DNA of 54,915 bases, taken from NCBI GenBank assembly GCA_025529335.1, contig JAMYHX010000281.1:1-54915 (forward strand). The letters run 5' to 3'. Both the position numbers and the translations under genes were made by a program. Under the pieces are notes generated by a model. The model was not told where the DNA came from. It did no database searches and saw only the letters and a program-made list of their open reading frames with translations. Shown here one piece after another: positions 44,025 to 54,915 of this stretch. Source of the stretch: Rhizopus sp. PT2906. Taxonomy: Eukaryota; Mucoromycota; Mucoromycetes; Mucorales; Rhizopodaceae. Position 1 is the stretch's first letter. Each line of letters opens with the position of its first letter.

Positions 44025-46462
44025 CTATTGCTTTGGGGGTGCGTCTGATAATGAAATACGGGTAACTGCAGCATTAATGCTACCATTACGTGTGATAGCT
44101 CTGGCAGCAATGGTTGATGCACGACGACGAAGAGCAACGGTTTCTTCTTCTTCGGGTGTCATACCCAACATGCGATGTTCACGAATCATTGCTTTTTCAA
44201 ACAATAAGTCAGGAAGAGTACATGTTCCTAAGGCACGGCGCATGTTTGTTGTCAAATAGCTAAGACCTACTTGATAGGAAGCATTCATCCAGCCAAAGCC
44301 TTCCCTGGGTACACACTTGAAGTCTATACCCACATTACCATATTCAACTTCTACTTTGTGAGATAAACTTACAACGTCAAATTTTTCAGGCACGACGCCG
44401 TTGAAATCGACAAAACCCTTTGTGATTCTAAAAGATAAATGAGTATGCATAATAAAAAGTTTAATGGTACTTACGTATATAACCAGCGATATGCTAGTCG
44501 ACGAGCTGTTTCAAGCATACCATATTTATCAAGACCTACCCAAGCCATCATCTGATGAGGTGCCCAACCAAATGGGAAATCCCACTGTCGGTTAGGTCTT
44601 TCTAAAGAAATAGCGCCTCGAGATGACTCGGTACCAGACACCAAACCGCCCATGACTTCGAACTTGGAGAGTGAATTTTTCACCATGGATTGTGCTTGTT
44701 CGTGACTGGCACAGCCTGCCCAGAGAGCCCAGAAGCTAGTGACACTTTCATAGGTCGTCTGTTCTTCCTTGACGGTGTCATAGTCAAAATAGAGAGACTC
44801 TTTCTCGTTCCACAGATACTTGTCAATGCGTTCTCTGCGCTGCTTGGCTCTTTCTAACCAGTCGTCTGGATTTTGTTTGACACCATTAAAATCTTCCAAG
44901 TCATCGTCCAAATAATCTCTGATAACATCGGCTATGTCCATTTCATACTTGTATAGCAGTGTGTTTAGATCAACGGTCGCCAAATTTGCACATACTTTAT
45001 CAAATCTATAGGTAGTATCATGACCTGATTCTCTTACGGCACGATCATGTAAGAAGTATTCGTCTAGCTCAGGTTCCTTTATGGTACCCGCGTTGTACTT
45101 TTCAATAAATTCGTCCAGTGTAATATTGTGTTTTTTAGCATAAGGCTCTAGAATATGAACGAAATGGGAAGCCTCGGTTTCGGGAGGGATACCAGAGCCA
45201 TCAGGACGATATCTCGAGAGCATTGTCTTTTTATCCAGACGTGGTTCGGACATCCATACCTCCCAGTATTCCTTTATGGCTGATTTGAGTATACGTCTTA
45301 ACCATGCCTTGTTCTCTTGTTCTTTATCGGGTGAAAGCCGTTCGTACACTTTGATTGCCATGTCAGTCAAGAATGGAGGCTGAGAACGAGCAAGGTAGTA
45401 GGAGCGGTTTGCATTGAGAATTTTACCGTAGTGTTTGATTTGATATGCAAAGTTTTCTACCATGCTTCGTACCAGGTCTATTCTTCCGTCTTCAAGTAAA
45501 CCAAGCGCCGAAAAGTAAGAATCCCAACCATACATTTCATTGAAGCGACCACCAGGGACAACGAAGGGCTCGCCAACGTATGTATCATTACCATTTTCAT
45601 CTTTTACTTTACGCATAGCCAAAGTAAGCAGACCAGGGCGATCATTGATGCTCTTGACGTACTCTGCAGTGATCTCTCGAGGAAGATACTCCACTTCAAG
45701 ATGCAAGTGTTTACGAACCTCTGCCATTTGTTTATAGAATGCATATGCTTCATGATCATCGCAGGGAACGTAAATACGAGGGTTTCTGTTGGTTGATCTA
45801 TTTTTGGGATCCGGACAAATGACTTCAAGAGAATCGGCATCAATACGTCGAGTTAAGCCATCCCAAAAGTTGAAACGAATCATACGAGACAAACGATCCA
45901 CAGGGTTCTCATTTAATCTAGCTTCATCTAGCACAATGTGCTTTCTTCCATAGTCATGAGCCAGTGCGAGCTCCTGTAGTAGATTTGACAGCATATATGT
46001 ACCTCTAATGTCAATCTTTCGGTAACCACCTGAATCGGCTGTACCTAAAGACATCGTTTTTGGACCCAAGTCATTAATTGTGATTTGAAAGTCTCCATCT
46101 GTATCTTCTTGTTCCAGAATCTTTCGCTGAGTCTCTTCAACATCAATCAAGAAACGACGTGATTTATTCTTTTCATCTACAAGAAAATAACTAAGTATTG
46201 TATATTCCTAAACTACAAGATGAATTTACCATGTGAAGCACGTCGTCTACGTGTTCCTTCCAGTGTATTTGTAGTAGTTCCTCCTACTTGATGACTTCTC
46301 TACAATATAAAAAATACTCAACATGATTTATGCATAATTTTTTTTCTTTATTCTTACCGTATGGGTTCTTGTCCTATGTCTCGCATTATCACCTGTTGTA
46401 TAATAAGTGGAAGCAGGCGCGTGAACATCGTGTTCAACTTCGATAATAGGCAACTTTGACAT
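44025..46462 (-). CDS. NTH1: neutral (cytosolic, Ca-binding) trehalase
   Basis: Four exons: 46462-46358, 46299-46230, 46176-44475 and 44427-44025 (759 aa, typical of fungal neutral trehalase). Both trehalase signatures are present: PGGRFNEMYGWDSYF and QWDFPFGWAPHQ. Residues 83-94 (DTDGDFQITIND) form the EF-like calcium loop of the regulatory domain. The N-terminal RRRRASH (Ser57) is a PKA consensus site, assembled across the exon 2/3 junction. In yeast, PKA phosphorylation and 14-3-3 binding of this region activate the enzyme, and the same control is likely here. It hydrolyses trehalose to two glucose, as when spores germinate or stress ends. There is no signal peptide. Confidence 0.97.
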
Positions 46463-46654
46463 TTTATAAAGAAAAAGAGTTGATGCAGAAAAAGGAAAAG
46501 AATGTAAAAATAAAAAAACAAGTAAATTATAATGTTTCAACTGATACGTCATAGCAACTTTAGTTGGCTTGACTTTAACTTTATATCAAAAGAGAAATTA
46601 GGAGCCATGGCCTTCTTCCTCTCCCTTATTATTTAGACTTTTTTAAAGACATGA

Positions 46655-46936
46655 TTGCCTTTTATAACTTCATGTTGCTCCTTCTTCGTTTTTCAATATT
46701 TCCTTATTGATATCATTGTGTCAAGATTACCAAAAATTAGGCTTACAAGCGCATTTTATCATTCTCATCACAATTTATTCCCCGATAGCGGCAAACTTAT
46801 GTCTTCTTTGCACCTCATGCGACAAGAAGATAAAGTCGAAATAAACAACCAGCATTTGAGAAAGACTTCATATAGCAGTACAATAAAAAAATCAGTATTC
46901 AATCATCTGATAAGCAATAAACCTCAATCTGCATGA
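46655..46936 (+). CDS. doubtful small open frame
   Basis: A 93-codon frame without its own upstream ATG (it opens with TTG). The nearest ATG, at 46651, is in another frame and stops after 20 codons unless an intron is assumed. The C-terminal part is basic and Ser-rich (HLRKTSYSSTIKKSVF). It may be a small spliced gene or a chance frame in the trehalase/RPAP3 promoter region. Confidence 0.15.
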   Translation: MPFITSCCSFFVFQYFLIDIIVSRLPKIRLTSAFYHSHHNLFPDSGKLMSSLHLMRQEDKVEINNQHLRKTSYSSTIKKSVFNHLISNKPQSA

Positions 46937-46973
46937 AAGGGGATTCCCTGTCTTTAGGGAAATAAAATGTAGT

Positions 46974-47000
46974 TATATATATATATATATATATATATAT
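46974..47000. repeat. AT microsatellite
   Basis: Alternating TA run of 27 bases in the region between trehalase and the RPAP3-like gene. Confidence 0.85.
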
Positions 47001-47257
47001 TGCACTAGTTTCAGTGGAAGTTTATATAGAGCAATACAGATAAAAAAGCTCGCGTTGATGTATTTCATATAACACTTTTGTTATGAAACCGTCCTTAAAC
47101 CAACAAGTAAATGCTCCTAAAGTACTCTCTTTTATCAATGTCTACATAGCTTAAAAACCAGACTGGCTCTGTATGAATTGACATATGCGTGACTTGTGTT
47201 GAATGTCATATAAACATGAGCTTTGTCTCTTTAAACAATTAAAAAACTGTGTAAAAA

Positions 47258-48925
47258 ATGACCACAAATGAAGCATTATGGAATGATCTTTTAAAATGGC
47301 AAACAGATATTAATAAAAAGGACGAGGCATTATTGAAAAGCAAACCAATTCATGATAAAGTAAATAACGAAGCAGTATCACTTGATATTTGTATATTGAC
47401 CTTGTCAAAAATAGGCAATATCCCCTATTCGTGAAATGACAGAGATTGTTCTAGATAATTTGAAACCAAAGGGTTTAAATGCTCTGTCTTCGACTTCAAA
47501 AAACGATGTAAGCAGAATATAGATTGAAACTAACATTTGAAAAAAAGAGAAAACTTATTCTATTACTAGATCTCAGTCAACAAAAAGCCTACTTTAATAG
47601 AGAGAGCAGAAGCTGAAAAGACAAAAGTAGGATCCATATACTTTGATAAAATACGACTCTAACAGGACATCAGGGTAATGACTATTTCAAGCAAAGCAAC
47701 TTTAAACAAGCTGTGGTTCATTATACCAAGGCTATCGAATTGAATCCGACCGTATCTGTCTATTATGTGAATCGAGCCATGGCATATATAAAGCTGGAAA
47801 AGTAACATTTTGACTATGTAATATAAAAGACACGTGCTTATATAATACCACTAGTTATATAGAAGCAGAAAGAGATTGTACAAAAGGAATACAGTTTGAT
47901 ACCAAGAATGTTAAAGCTTACTGGAGACGCGGTATAGCTTTGCAGAAACTGGGTCGAATTGTAGAGGCTAAAAAAGGTATAATTGATTCATTGTATATAT
48001 TACCTTCTCTAATGTCAACGATTATAGATATGGAACTGGCCTTAAAGTTGGAACCAAAAAATGCAACTATAGCAAAGGATTTGCAGGCGCTCATTTCAAC
48101 TAATAAAACATTACCAAAAGAACAAAAGACGAATAGTGAAAACAAGTTTCGTTCGTTACCAATCAATGTTATTGATGCTGCTTATGAGCCCCAGTCATCT
48201 CAGCAACCTCCGTTGACTCCAGTTTCTACAAGCAAAGTAAATAAAACTCCACAACCAGTCTCTGGGACGCCAATGGCAACTGCTAAACAAACTAAAGATG
48301 TCAAGGAAATTACTGCAAATATAACCTCAGTCAAAGAGGAGCAAAGAAAAGAGAAGAAGACCACAGACTCAGTGCCAGCTAAGGTGACCACTGAAAAGAC
48401 AAGACCTGCCATTGTGCCTTCCTCAACAGTGCCACTGAAGTTTTCAGTCCCCAAGACAAATTTTGAATTTGAACGAGATTGGAAAACATGCAAAGCAAGA
48501 GGCATAGATGTTTTATACCAATACTTTCAAGTAGGTTTAACATTCTCTTACAAAAAGCATGATATTTAATCTCAAATAGAATATTCCACCTGCTTCGTTT
48601 GCAACCTTGTTCAAATCATCCCTCGAATCTGATTATTTTGAACAAATGATTCATATATTAGCAACTAAATATGTAGAGCAAAAGACACCAAAAGACATTT
48701 ATGACGTATTAGACGGCCTATCACGGGTAAAACGCTTGGACATGTTACTCATGTTTTTATCCAAACAGCAGGAAAAAGGTAATATGAGTACAAAAGATAT
48801 GGAGAATATTATCTAAACCCATTTTATCAATAGAACTTGAAAGTTTGTTCACTCTTATCAAATCATCTGATGTTGTGCCTAAAGACAAGATGGATAGATT
48901 GTCCATGTTTTATAAAATCCGTTAA
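47258..48925 (+). CDS. RPAP3: RPAP3-like TPR co-chaperone
   Basis: Eight exons: 47258-47359, 47415-47507, 47570-47626, 47674-47801, 47855-47976, 48028-48530, 48580-48778 and 48834-48925 (431 aa). TPR repeats at about 85-190 (GNDYFKQSNFKQAVVHYTKA, AYWRRGIALQKLG) are followed by a Lys/Thr/Pro-rich linker (about 200-310). A C-terminal RPAP3_C domain follows (PPASFATLFKSSLESDYF, YDVLDGLSRVKRLDMLLMFL). By family it belongs to R2TP/Hsp90 assembly of RNA polymerase II and snoRNP, where the C-terminal domain binds RUVBL ATPases. The exon 1 donor could also be 47374, 15 nt later in the same frame. The acceptor before 47674 was chosen to keep the first TPR in frame. Confidence 0.88.
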
Positions 48926-49046
48926 ATAAAATATACTTCCGAGCATGTTACTGTGATTTTGGTGAAACAAGATGTCATTTCAAAAAAGGAAAAGCACCCT
49001 TCTTTTTTCTTTTTTTCTCCCCATTATTCTTGCTTACGTATTCAAC

Positions 49047-50541
49047 ATGTCCAAATTCATGCCCAAAGATCTGTCTTTGGACAATCGTAAACCAGGTCAT
49101 GCAGGCTCATTAGACAAAGACCAGACCGAGAAATTAAAGAAGTTTTGGTTACGCATTTTTGCTTTATTTGAACAAAAAGGTGACGAGATACAGCTGGCTA
49201 ATACAGAAGAGACAACAGTCAAAAAGAGTGGAAGTGGTTTTCTAGGTTTTGGCAAAAAAGAAGACAAGAAAGATAGAGACTATTTCTTAGGTACTACATC
49301 GGATCCTCGGTGGAAGAACTTGCCACTAGACCAGGCGTTGCCTCTGATACCAGGTTCATTGCTTCGTCGAACCTTTTGGGGATTAGTTGCTACAGATAAC
49401 CCAGATTCGACCCTTTTACGATTTTTACGTGCACGCAAATGGGATTTGGATGCTGCCTACCATATGTTGACTAATACTTTACGGTGGCGTCTAGAAATGA
49501 GAACGGATGATATTGTGGCGTTAGGTGAAACAGGATTAATTGAAGAATTAGAGCGTTGCAAGAGTGGATTAGGTATTGCGTTCAAGGAACTATTGGGACG
49601 AAAATTAGTAACACTCGGTGGCCCTGATAATAACTATCGTGGTATATGGTAATCAACAACGTTTATTATTCTATAACCCCTGTTAACATATATAAAAGCT
49701 TTGTCAATGTTCAGGTTTATCATAAAGAAGATCAGCCACTGGAGCTTGCAAAACTACTGACAGTTTACATTATGGAAACAGCTCGACTCATATGTGATTA
49801 CCCTATGGAAACTGTATGTCTCGTGTTTAGTCTAGAGAACTTTACAATGGCTAATATGGTATACAAGCAGACAATTAATATCCTTAAACACTCAACCTAT
49901 GTACTTAGGACTTTGATGCAGTTAAATTCTTGGCTGAATGCTTTCAAGCCTACTACCCTGAGTCTCTCGGTTTAGCCTGTGTTCATAAAGCGCCTTGGAT
50001 ATTTTCTACAGGTTTGATATTGCTTGATATAAATATATATTAACATACCTATTCATGCCTTTTACATTTCACAGTATGGAATTTAATCACGCCCTTACTG
50101 GATCCTGTTGTCGTCAGCAAGATCGTGTTTACAAAGACTGCCCAAGACCTTGAACAGTACATTCCGGCAGACAGTTTACCTTCGCTCATCACTGGAGATG
50201 CTAGTAAACCATCCTTTGATGAACGCACCACAGGGGGTGTACCCAAACCTGGTCGATTACCAGTGCCTTCAGATGAACCCAATGTTGAAGCTTACTGGAA
50301 GCATGTATCAGAGTATGAGAAAATGACGATAGAATGGGCAAAAAGTGAGAATGATGATGCACTCGAGCGTCTAAAGCTTGGTCAGAACCACCGCGTGTGT
50401 CGTGTAAAGGCAGAAAAAATACTGCGAGGAGAAACAAGTTATCATACAAAAGGAATGATTCACATAAACCAAGATGATAGACTGATCATTAGTTACAAGA
50501 CAAATCTATGGGACTCACAAGATATAACAGATTGGGTGTAA
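49047..50541 (+). CDS. CSR1: Sec14/CRAL-TRIO lipid transfer protein, CSR1-like
   Basis: Four exons: 49047-49648, 49699-49858, 49909-50011 and 50075-50541 (443 aa). The CRAL-TRIO N domain (GLVATDNPDSTLLRFLRARK) is followed by the lipid-binding lobe (ICFVNVQVYHKEDQPLE, ETVCLVFSLENFTMAN, FDAVKFLAECFQAYYPESLG, HKAPWIFSTVWNLITPLLDP). This pattern fits fungal Csr1/Sfh2-type phosphatidylinositol transfer proteins. An in-frame ATG at 48972 would add 25 residues with a strongly hydrophobic segment (STLLFSFFLPIILAYVF). I prefer 49047 because the stretch before it also reads as a pyrimidine-rich leader, but the longer form cannot be excluded (468 aa). The PIP 5-kinase gene follows 334 bp downstream. Confidence 0.92.
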
Positions 50542-50875
50542 TAAAACATAACCTTGCCAAAAGTGGCTTGGTAATAGAGATAATGATCTTGCTTTGCACA
50601 AGTGGTTCTTTGATATTTTTGGCCACGAGGATTACAAATAGATACTTATTAAGGGCCATTGTGTATGTTACACCTTTAGCTTCTTTAAGCAAAAAAAAGA
50701 CGCAATTGTTCATAAACCCCCCACAAAAAGTATGCATGATCTCCGCTCTTTTTTTTATGTCTTGGCTTTGCTCCTGAAACCAAGTTCTTTTTTTTTTCAT
50801 TTCTTTCTCTCCTTTTCACTCTTGCACACGTTCCCTTCTTCTTTCTCTTTTTTGTAAACTTAAATATTATTGTGT
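50542..50875. other. intergenic region
   Basis: Short region between the Sec14-like gene and the PIP 5-kinase gene on the same strand. It ends in a long CT-rich leader (50785-50855), as expected just before a fungal start codon. No gene seen. Confidence 0.5.
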
Positions 50876-52635
50876 ATGCCTACTTCGCAGTCTGTACGAT
50901 CTGGTAAAAGTGTACCAGAGTCTAGACTTTCAAAAGACCATAAAGAGCTTATTCCAGTTAATCCCAACCTTGACACACACTACAGCACAAGACGAATGTC
51001 TGAGGATGTGGCTCCATTTCCCTTAGATCCCAATCCTTCGTTTGTCTCTCAGACAAAAAGAGCTTCTTCAACACCTACATTGTCACGCCATCGTCGAACA
51101 CTGACACCAGATCTAGGTGAATTAGGACCTGAAGATCAAGCAGCTTTGGAAGCAGAGATCACGGCCAGACGAGCTGCACGACGGGCTTCAAGACGAATAC
51201 AGCATCAGTATGACGATGAAGATGACGATAGAGTGATGATAGGCACTCGTGTAGGAGAGGGACATCGAAATTATCAATTGATGTATGATATGTTGACTGG
51301 GATTCGAATTGCTGTGGGTCGTGTATCTGCCAAGATACGCAGAGAACTTAGTGATGATGATTTTAAGGCAGCTCATAAATTAGTATTTGATGTGTAAGTG
51401 TATTGATAAAAGCAAATAGAAAAGAAAAATTTATTCTTTCTTGATCAAGTACTGGTAACGAGTTGACGCCTGGTGTCAAGTACGATTTCAAGTTTAAGGA
51501 TTATGCGCCTTGGGTGTTTAGATATTTACGGGAACAGTTTCATATTGATCCTGCAGATTATATGGTAAACGATGAAACGCTTTATTGCTTCATTTTGCTT
51601 CTAACACGTCCTTTTTTTTAGATGTCACTTACGAATAAATACATACTCAGTGAATTAGGATCACCAGGAAAGAGTGGAAGCTTCTTTTACTATTCTCGAG
51701 ACTATCGATTTATTATAAAGACAATTCATCACACAGAACACAAATTTATGCGAAAGATACTCAAGGACTATTATCAGGTAGATCAATCTATCTTGAGGTG
51801 ACTTATTGATATTAACTGGGCTTAGCATGTTTGTGAAAACCCACATACATTACTCTGTCGATTCTATGGACTACATCGTATCAAACTGCCTCATGGAAGA
51901 AAGATTCATTTTGTAGTTATGGGCAACGTGCTGCCGAGCAATAAGGATGTACATGAAACGTATGACTTGAAGGGATCTACTTATGGAAGAATAACAACAG
52001 AGGAAGATATCAGCAAGAACCCTCATGCGGTATTAAAGGATCTTAACTGGGTCAACAGAAAGAAGAGATTAGAGCTTGGCGCACAAAAGAAAGCGCTGTT
52101 CTTAGAGCAGCTACGAACAGATGTACAATTGTTATCCAGATTGAATATTATGGACTATAGCCTGCTTATTGGAATACATGATATCGTTAGAGGAAATACT
52201 GAAAATATTAGAGATAGCAACCTGCGCTTTGTTCAGCCACATACCAAGGAATTAGAAAGGACATTATCAAGAAATAGAAGAGGAAGTAAAGCAGACATTG
52301 TAAGAAGAGCAATTAAGCTATCCAACCCTGTTCAATTGGATTCTTCACTGTTACCAGAAACACCTTTTGAAGAGAGAAAATATTGTATATTTTACTCTGA
52401 GGATGGTGGATTTAAGTCAACAGATGAAAACAATCAACCAACAGATAAAGTCTATTATATGGGTGTCATTGATATCTTGACAAGATACAGCTTACTAAAG
52501 AGAGCAGAGCATGCATTAAAGAGTCTCACTCAAAATAAGGACACTATATCTGCTATTCATCCCAAGATGTACAGCGAACGATTTATTGCATTTATTGAGA
52601 ATTTAGCAGTGATAAACTATAAGAAAGACAACTGA
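50876..52635 (+). CDS. MSS4: phosphatidylinositol-4-phosphate 5-kinase
   Basis: Four exons: 50876-51393, 51450-51564, 51622-51777 and 51826-52635 (532 aa). After a basic, Ser/Thr-rich N-terminus of about 130 residues comes the PIPK catalytic domain: FKFKDYAPWVFRYLRE, GKSGSFFYYSRDYRFIIKTI, HFVVMGNVLP, DLKGSTYGR, IMDYSLLIGIHD and the activation-loop-side YYMGVIDILTRYS near the end. The family makes PI(4,5)P2 at the plasma membrane and so controls actin, endocytosis and cell-wall signalling; yeast Mss4 and fission yeast Its3 are the reference enzymes. The length is short compared with Mss4 because the N-terminal extension is small. The ATG at 50876 is the first in the frame. Confidence 0.96.
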
Positions 52636-54072
52636 TTCTTATGTATATATACCCTCCCTATTATTTGTTACTCTTTTTAATAATTAAACTCTATATTGCA
52701 TATATACATCTTCTTTACATTGTGCGCTTTATAATGTACAATAAACAATACCTTTGTGAATGACTACTACCTTTTTATATGATCTACAAAGACTCTATTG
52801 CTTATACCACTCCTTGAACTCCCCCCTTTTTTTTTGGCTACAAATAGTTTTGCTTGATGCTTGAACTAGCTGATGTGTAATCAGTTTCTGATCTATGAGT
52901 GCCACTTAAATAATGCATTTATTTTATGATGATTATGATAAAGACGATTTCCAACTTCTCACTGGGAATCAAAAAGATGAAGAACAAGCCCAGCTTTTCA
53001 TAAAACTCAGAATACCAAGTAATTAAATCAAAAATGTCGGTGTCAATACAGAATATTGTATGTTACACTATTTCAAGTTATGAATCAAGAGCTGCACGTT
53101 ATTTCTTGATGTTACTGTCAGCCCCCAAACTAGTGAATATTTCTGTGATCAATGTTTATCCATAGCTCAAAGAAAGATGTTTAAAGAAAAAATTAGCATT
53201 GGAATTTTACGGTCATTTACAATTGAAAAGTCAGGACATTGCGATCAATGCGCTTTAATTTTGATGATCTTGAGTACAAGATACCAGTATTTGATAACTC
53301 TTTATGTTTGATTTTCATGTATAATACAAATAAGTCTCAAGTTGGGGTAGAAAGAGAGCAAGCAATTAATCAAAGATCAAATAAAGTCGTCCTATTGCTT
53401 ACAGATCAATAAAGCAAGTCATCAAGAGTATCATTTCTGACATTGAGCATTAAGTCTCTTTGAATTTAACCAAGGAACATGATCCCCCGGACGTGTATTA
53501 CTAGAATTATTAATAAGCAATGCTTGTCCTCACCCTTTTTTTTATCATCATTACACATTACTGCATCATGTTTTTAAAAATAAAAATAGCCAAGCCAAAG
53601 AAGCTTGGATCACATTGACACCAGATACTTTGAATATTATTTTCACAAAAAGGGAGCGTTCCTTTATTGATCCATTTGAATAGTTTAAAGGGAATATTCA
53701 ATATCCCTTATTTAATATGTTGATGTATTTACCCAGAAAAAAGAAGAAATTCTATTGTTAAAAATAGTATCAAAGAATGACTTGGGGTCGCCTTGGCATT
53801 CGCCATTTCTATTTTTTCCCTTTTTGCCACAAGCTAATAAAAACTGTGGCGAGTGTCTGATTCCTCATTTAACACCGCCTAATTACGGTCAAAGGGTTAA
53901 ACCGACTTGTTGACTTTTCTCTTTGGGCTTGTAAATAAACCTCCGACAGAATCTAAAAACGGAAAGTTTCACCAAATTCGGGTTTTAATGTGAGCTTATA
54001 AAAGATCCATTCCCTTTTTTCTTGTGCCTGTGTATTGTGAGTGCGCTTGTGCCTGTGTATATATTAGATATA
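52636..54072. other. long intergenic region
   Basis: About 1.4 kb. Two tiny frames starting with ATG occur at about 52915-53028 and 53035-53166 but show no recognisable motifs. The right end should be the promoter and leader of the PacC-like gene. No RNA gene recognised. Confidence 0.5.
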
Positions 54073-54872
54073 ATGTTGAAGCAAACACTTTACTGTCAGT
54101 GGAATGACTGTAGACTAGCCTTTGAAAGTGCTGACGAACTTTATAATCACTTGTCTGATGACCATGTTGGAAGGAAATCAACAAATAACTTATGCTTACA
54201 ATGTCATTGGAATAACTGCGGTACAGTGGCAGCTAAACGAGATCACCTTGCTAGTCATATCAGGGTACATTTGCCATTTAAACGTAAATATTCAAAGACT
54301 GAGAAAGAAAGAGATAACTCACTGTCCTTTTTTTTTAGCTCATGTTTGCTCTGTAAATACACAAACAAAATAATCAACTGACCAGTTCATTAACTATGTA
54401 ATAGATATGTAAAAAGGGATTCAAACGTCCTCAAGACTTGAAAAAGCATGAAAAGATTCATACAGAAGAGCATCAATGTAACTTATTTGTAATTATCGCT
54501 TAATGTATAACTGATCATTTTATATGCTCAGCATCATTGCTTAGCAAGCAACCAGGATATAAACCTGTTCGAAGAAGAAGAAAAGCCAATAATAACAGCA
54601 ACGAAAGGAACCATCCATCATCCAATATATCAAGTCAAGGTAAGCTTCTATCGTTCCATTGTGATCAATGCTGACCATATCCATAGGCTCAATCACGTCG
54701 GATATATCATCACCGAGCTTTAATTTTTCGTTTACAGAAAGTCTTTCTCCTGCAGAAAGTAATTGTACAGTCAGAGAAGAGGAAAAGAGTCATCTTGAGG
54801 ATGTTCAACACACATTCAATGACTTTATGGAGGACGTGCTACAGAATCAGACCTTACCAACGTATGATTTGG
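54073..54872 (+). CDS. RIM101: PacC/RIM101 zinc-finger factor, 3' part missing
   Basis: Exons 54073-54283, 54339-54352, 54405-54477, 54532-54639 and 54687-54872 (197 codons plus one base); an intron then opens at 54873 and the gene runs off the window. There are three C2H2 fingers. Finger 1 is C8/C13-H26/H31, followed by GRKSTNN; finger 2 is C44/C49-H62/H66 with KRDHLASHIRVH. Finger 3 is C74/C77-H90/H94 with CKKGFKRPQDLKKHEKIH. This spacing and the GRKSTNN and KRPQDLKKH motifs define PacC/RIM101, the ambient-pH regulator activated by proteolysis. Finger 3 is only complete when the 14-nt exon 2 (encoding HVCS) is spliced in. Exons 4-5 are Ser/Glu-rich linker and less certain. Confidence 0.92.
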
Positions 54873-54915
54873 GTAAGAGTAATTAAAACACAGCTGCCAA
54901 GAAATGCTTAAGTTC

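Larger units (their letters stand above)
46463..47257. promoter_or_regulatory. divergent intergenic region trehalase / RPAP3-like
   Basis: About 795 bp between divergent starts. It contains one stress-response-like AGGGG at 46938-46942, an AT microsatellite and a doubtful small frame at 46655-46936. The trehalase promoter must lie at the left side; binding of a stress factor is only an inference from the pentamer. Confidence 0.4.

Noticed and set aside
1..54915. CRISPR array, operon, prophage or bacterial defence system
   Set aside because: Genes are intron-rich and eukaryotic; no spaced direct repeats or bacterial-type gene runs were seen.
1..54915. secondary-metabolite gene cluster
   Set aside because: Two MFS carriers and an oxidase occur, but no PKS, NRPS, terpene synthase or P450, and the carriers are far apart.

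Overview
This window looks like nuclear DNA of a filamentous early-diverging fungus, most likely Mucoromycota (Mucorales). The evidence is AT-rich intergenic DNA, dense genes with many short GT-AG introns (mostly 45-60 nt), a decayed non-LTR-type ORF1 fragment whose conserved block I recall from Mucorales, and a gene set typical of such fungi. The lineage is inference; no rRNA or other marker is present. All gene models were assembled by hand from splice sites and frame continuity, without transcripts or searches.

Layout, left to right. 0-5 kb: a retroelement ORF1 remnant, then a heat-shock transcription factor (+). 5-10 kb: one copy of a dispersed repeat, an unidentified protein with an ATP-grasp-like motif (-), and an anion:cation-symporter-type MFS carrier (-). 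10-15 kb: the tRNA ct6A dehydratase TCD (-) and peroxin PEX12 (-). 15.3-23.7 kb: a 15-exon BEACH-WD40-FYVE protein of ALFY/WDFY3 architecture (-). 23.9-25.8 kb: a retroelement scrap and an intact single-exon gag/retropepsin-like gene whose catalytic Asp motif is missing (-). This gene is only 73 bp from the divergent Rab escort protein gene (+). 28-30 kb: YIF1 (-) and an unidentified small gene (-). 30.5-36.7 kb: a DHA1-type MFS antiporter, a secreted subtilase and an HSPA12-like Hsp70 (all +). 36.8-41 kb: a CUE-domain protein, a FUN14 protein and the mRNA-export helicase SUB2/UAP56 (all -). 42.5-46.5 kb: a peroxisomal D-amino-acid oxidase (+), tail to tail with neutral trehalase (-). 47-52.6 kb: an RPAP3-like TPR protein, a Sec14/CSR1-like lipid-transfer protein and a PIP 5-kinase (all +). 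54 kb to the end: a PacC/RIM101 zinc-finger factor, cut by the window edge.

Most of this is ordinary housekeeping DNA without operons. Some functional themes recur: membrane traffic and phosphoinositides (REP, YIF1, Sec14-like, PIP5K, BEACH-FYVE), peroxisomes (PEX12, DAO ending in SKL), and families linked elsewhere to selective autophagy (ALFY-like, CUE with a PPAY motif, FUN14). The least explained items are the gag/protease-derived gene, the unidentified 529-aa and 93-aa proteins, a dispersed repeat found downstream of two genes, a 31-nt intron and several microexons.
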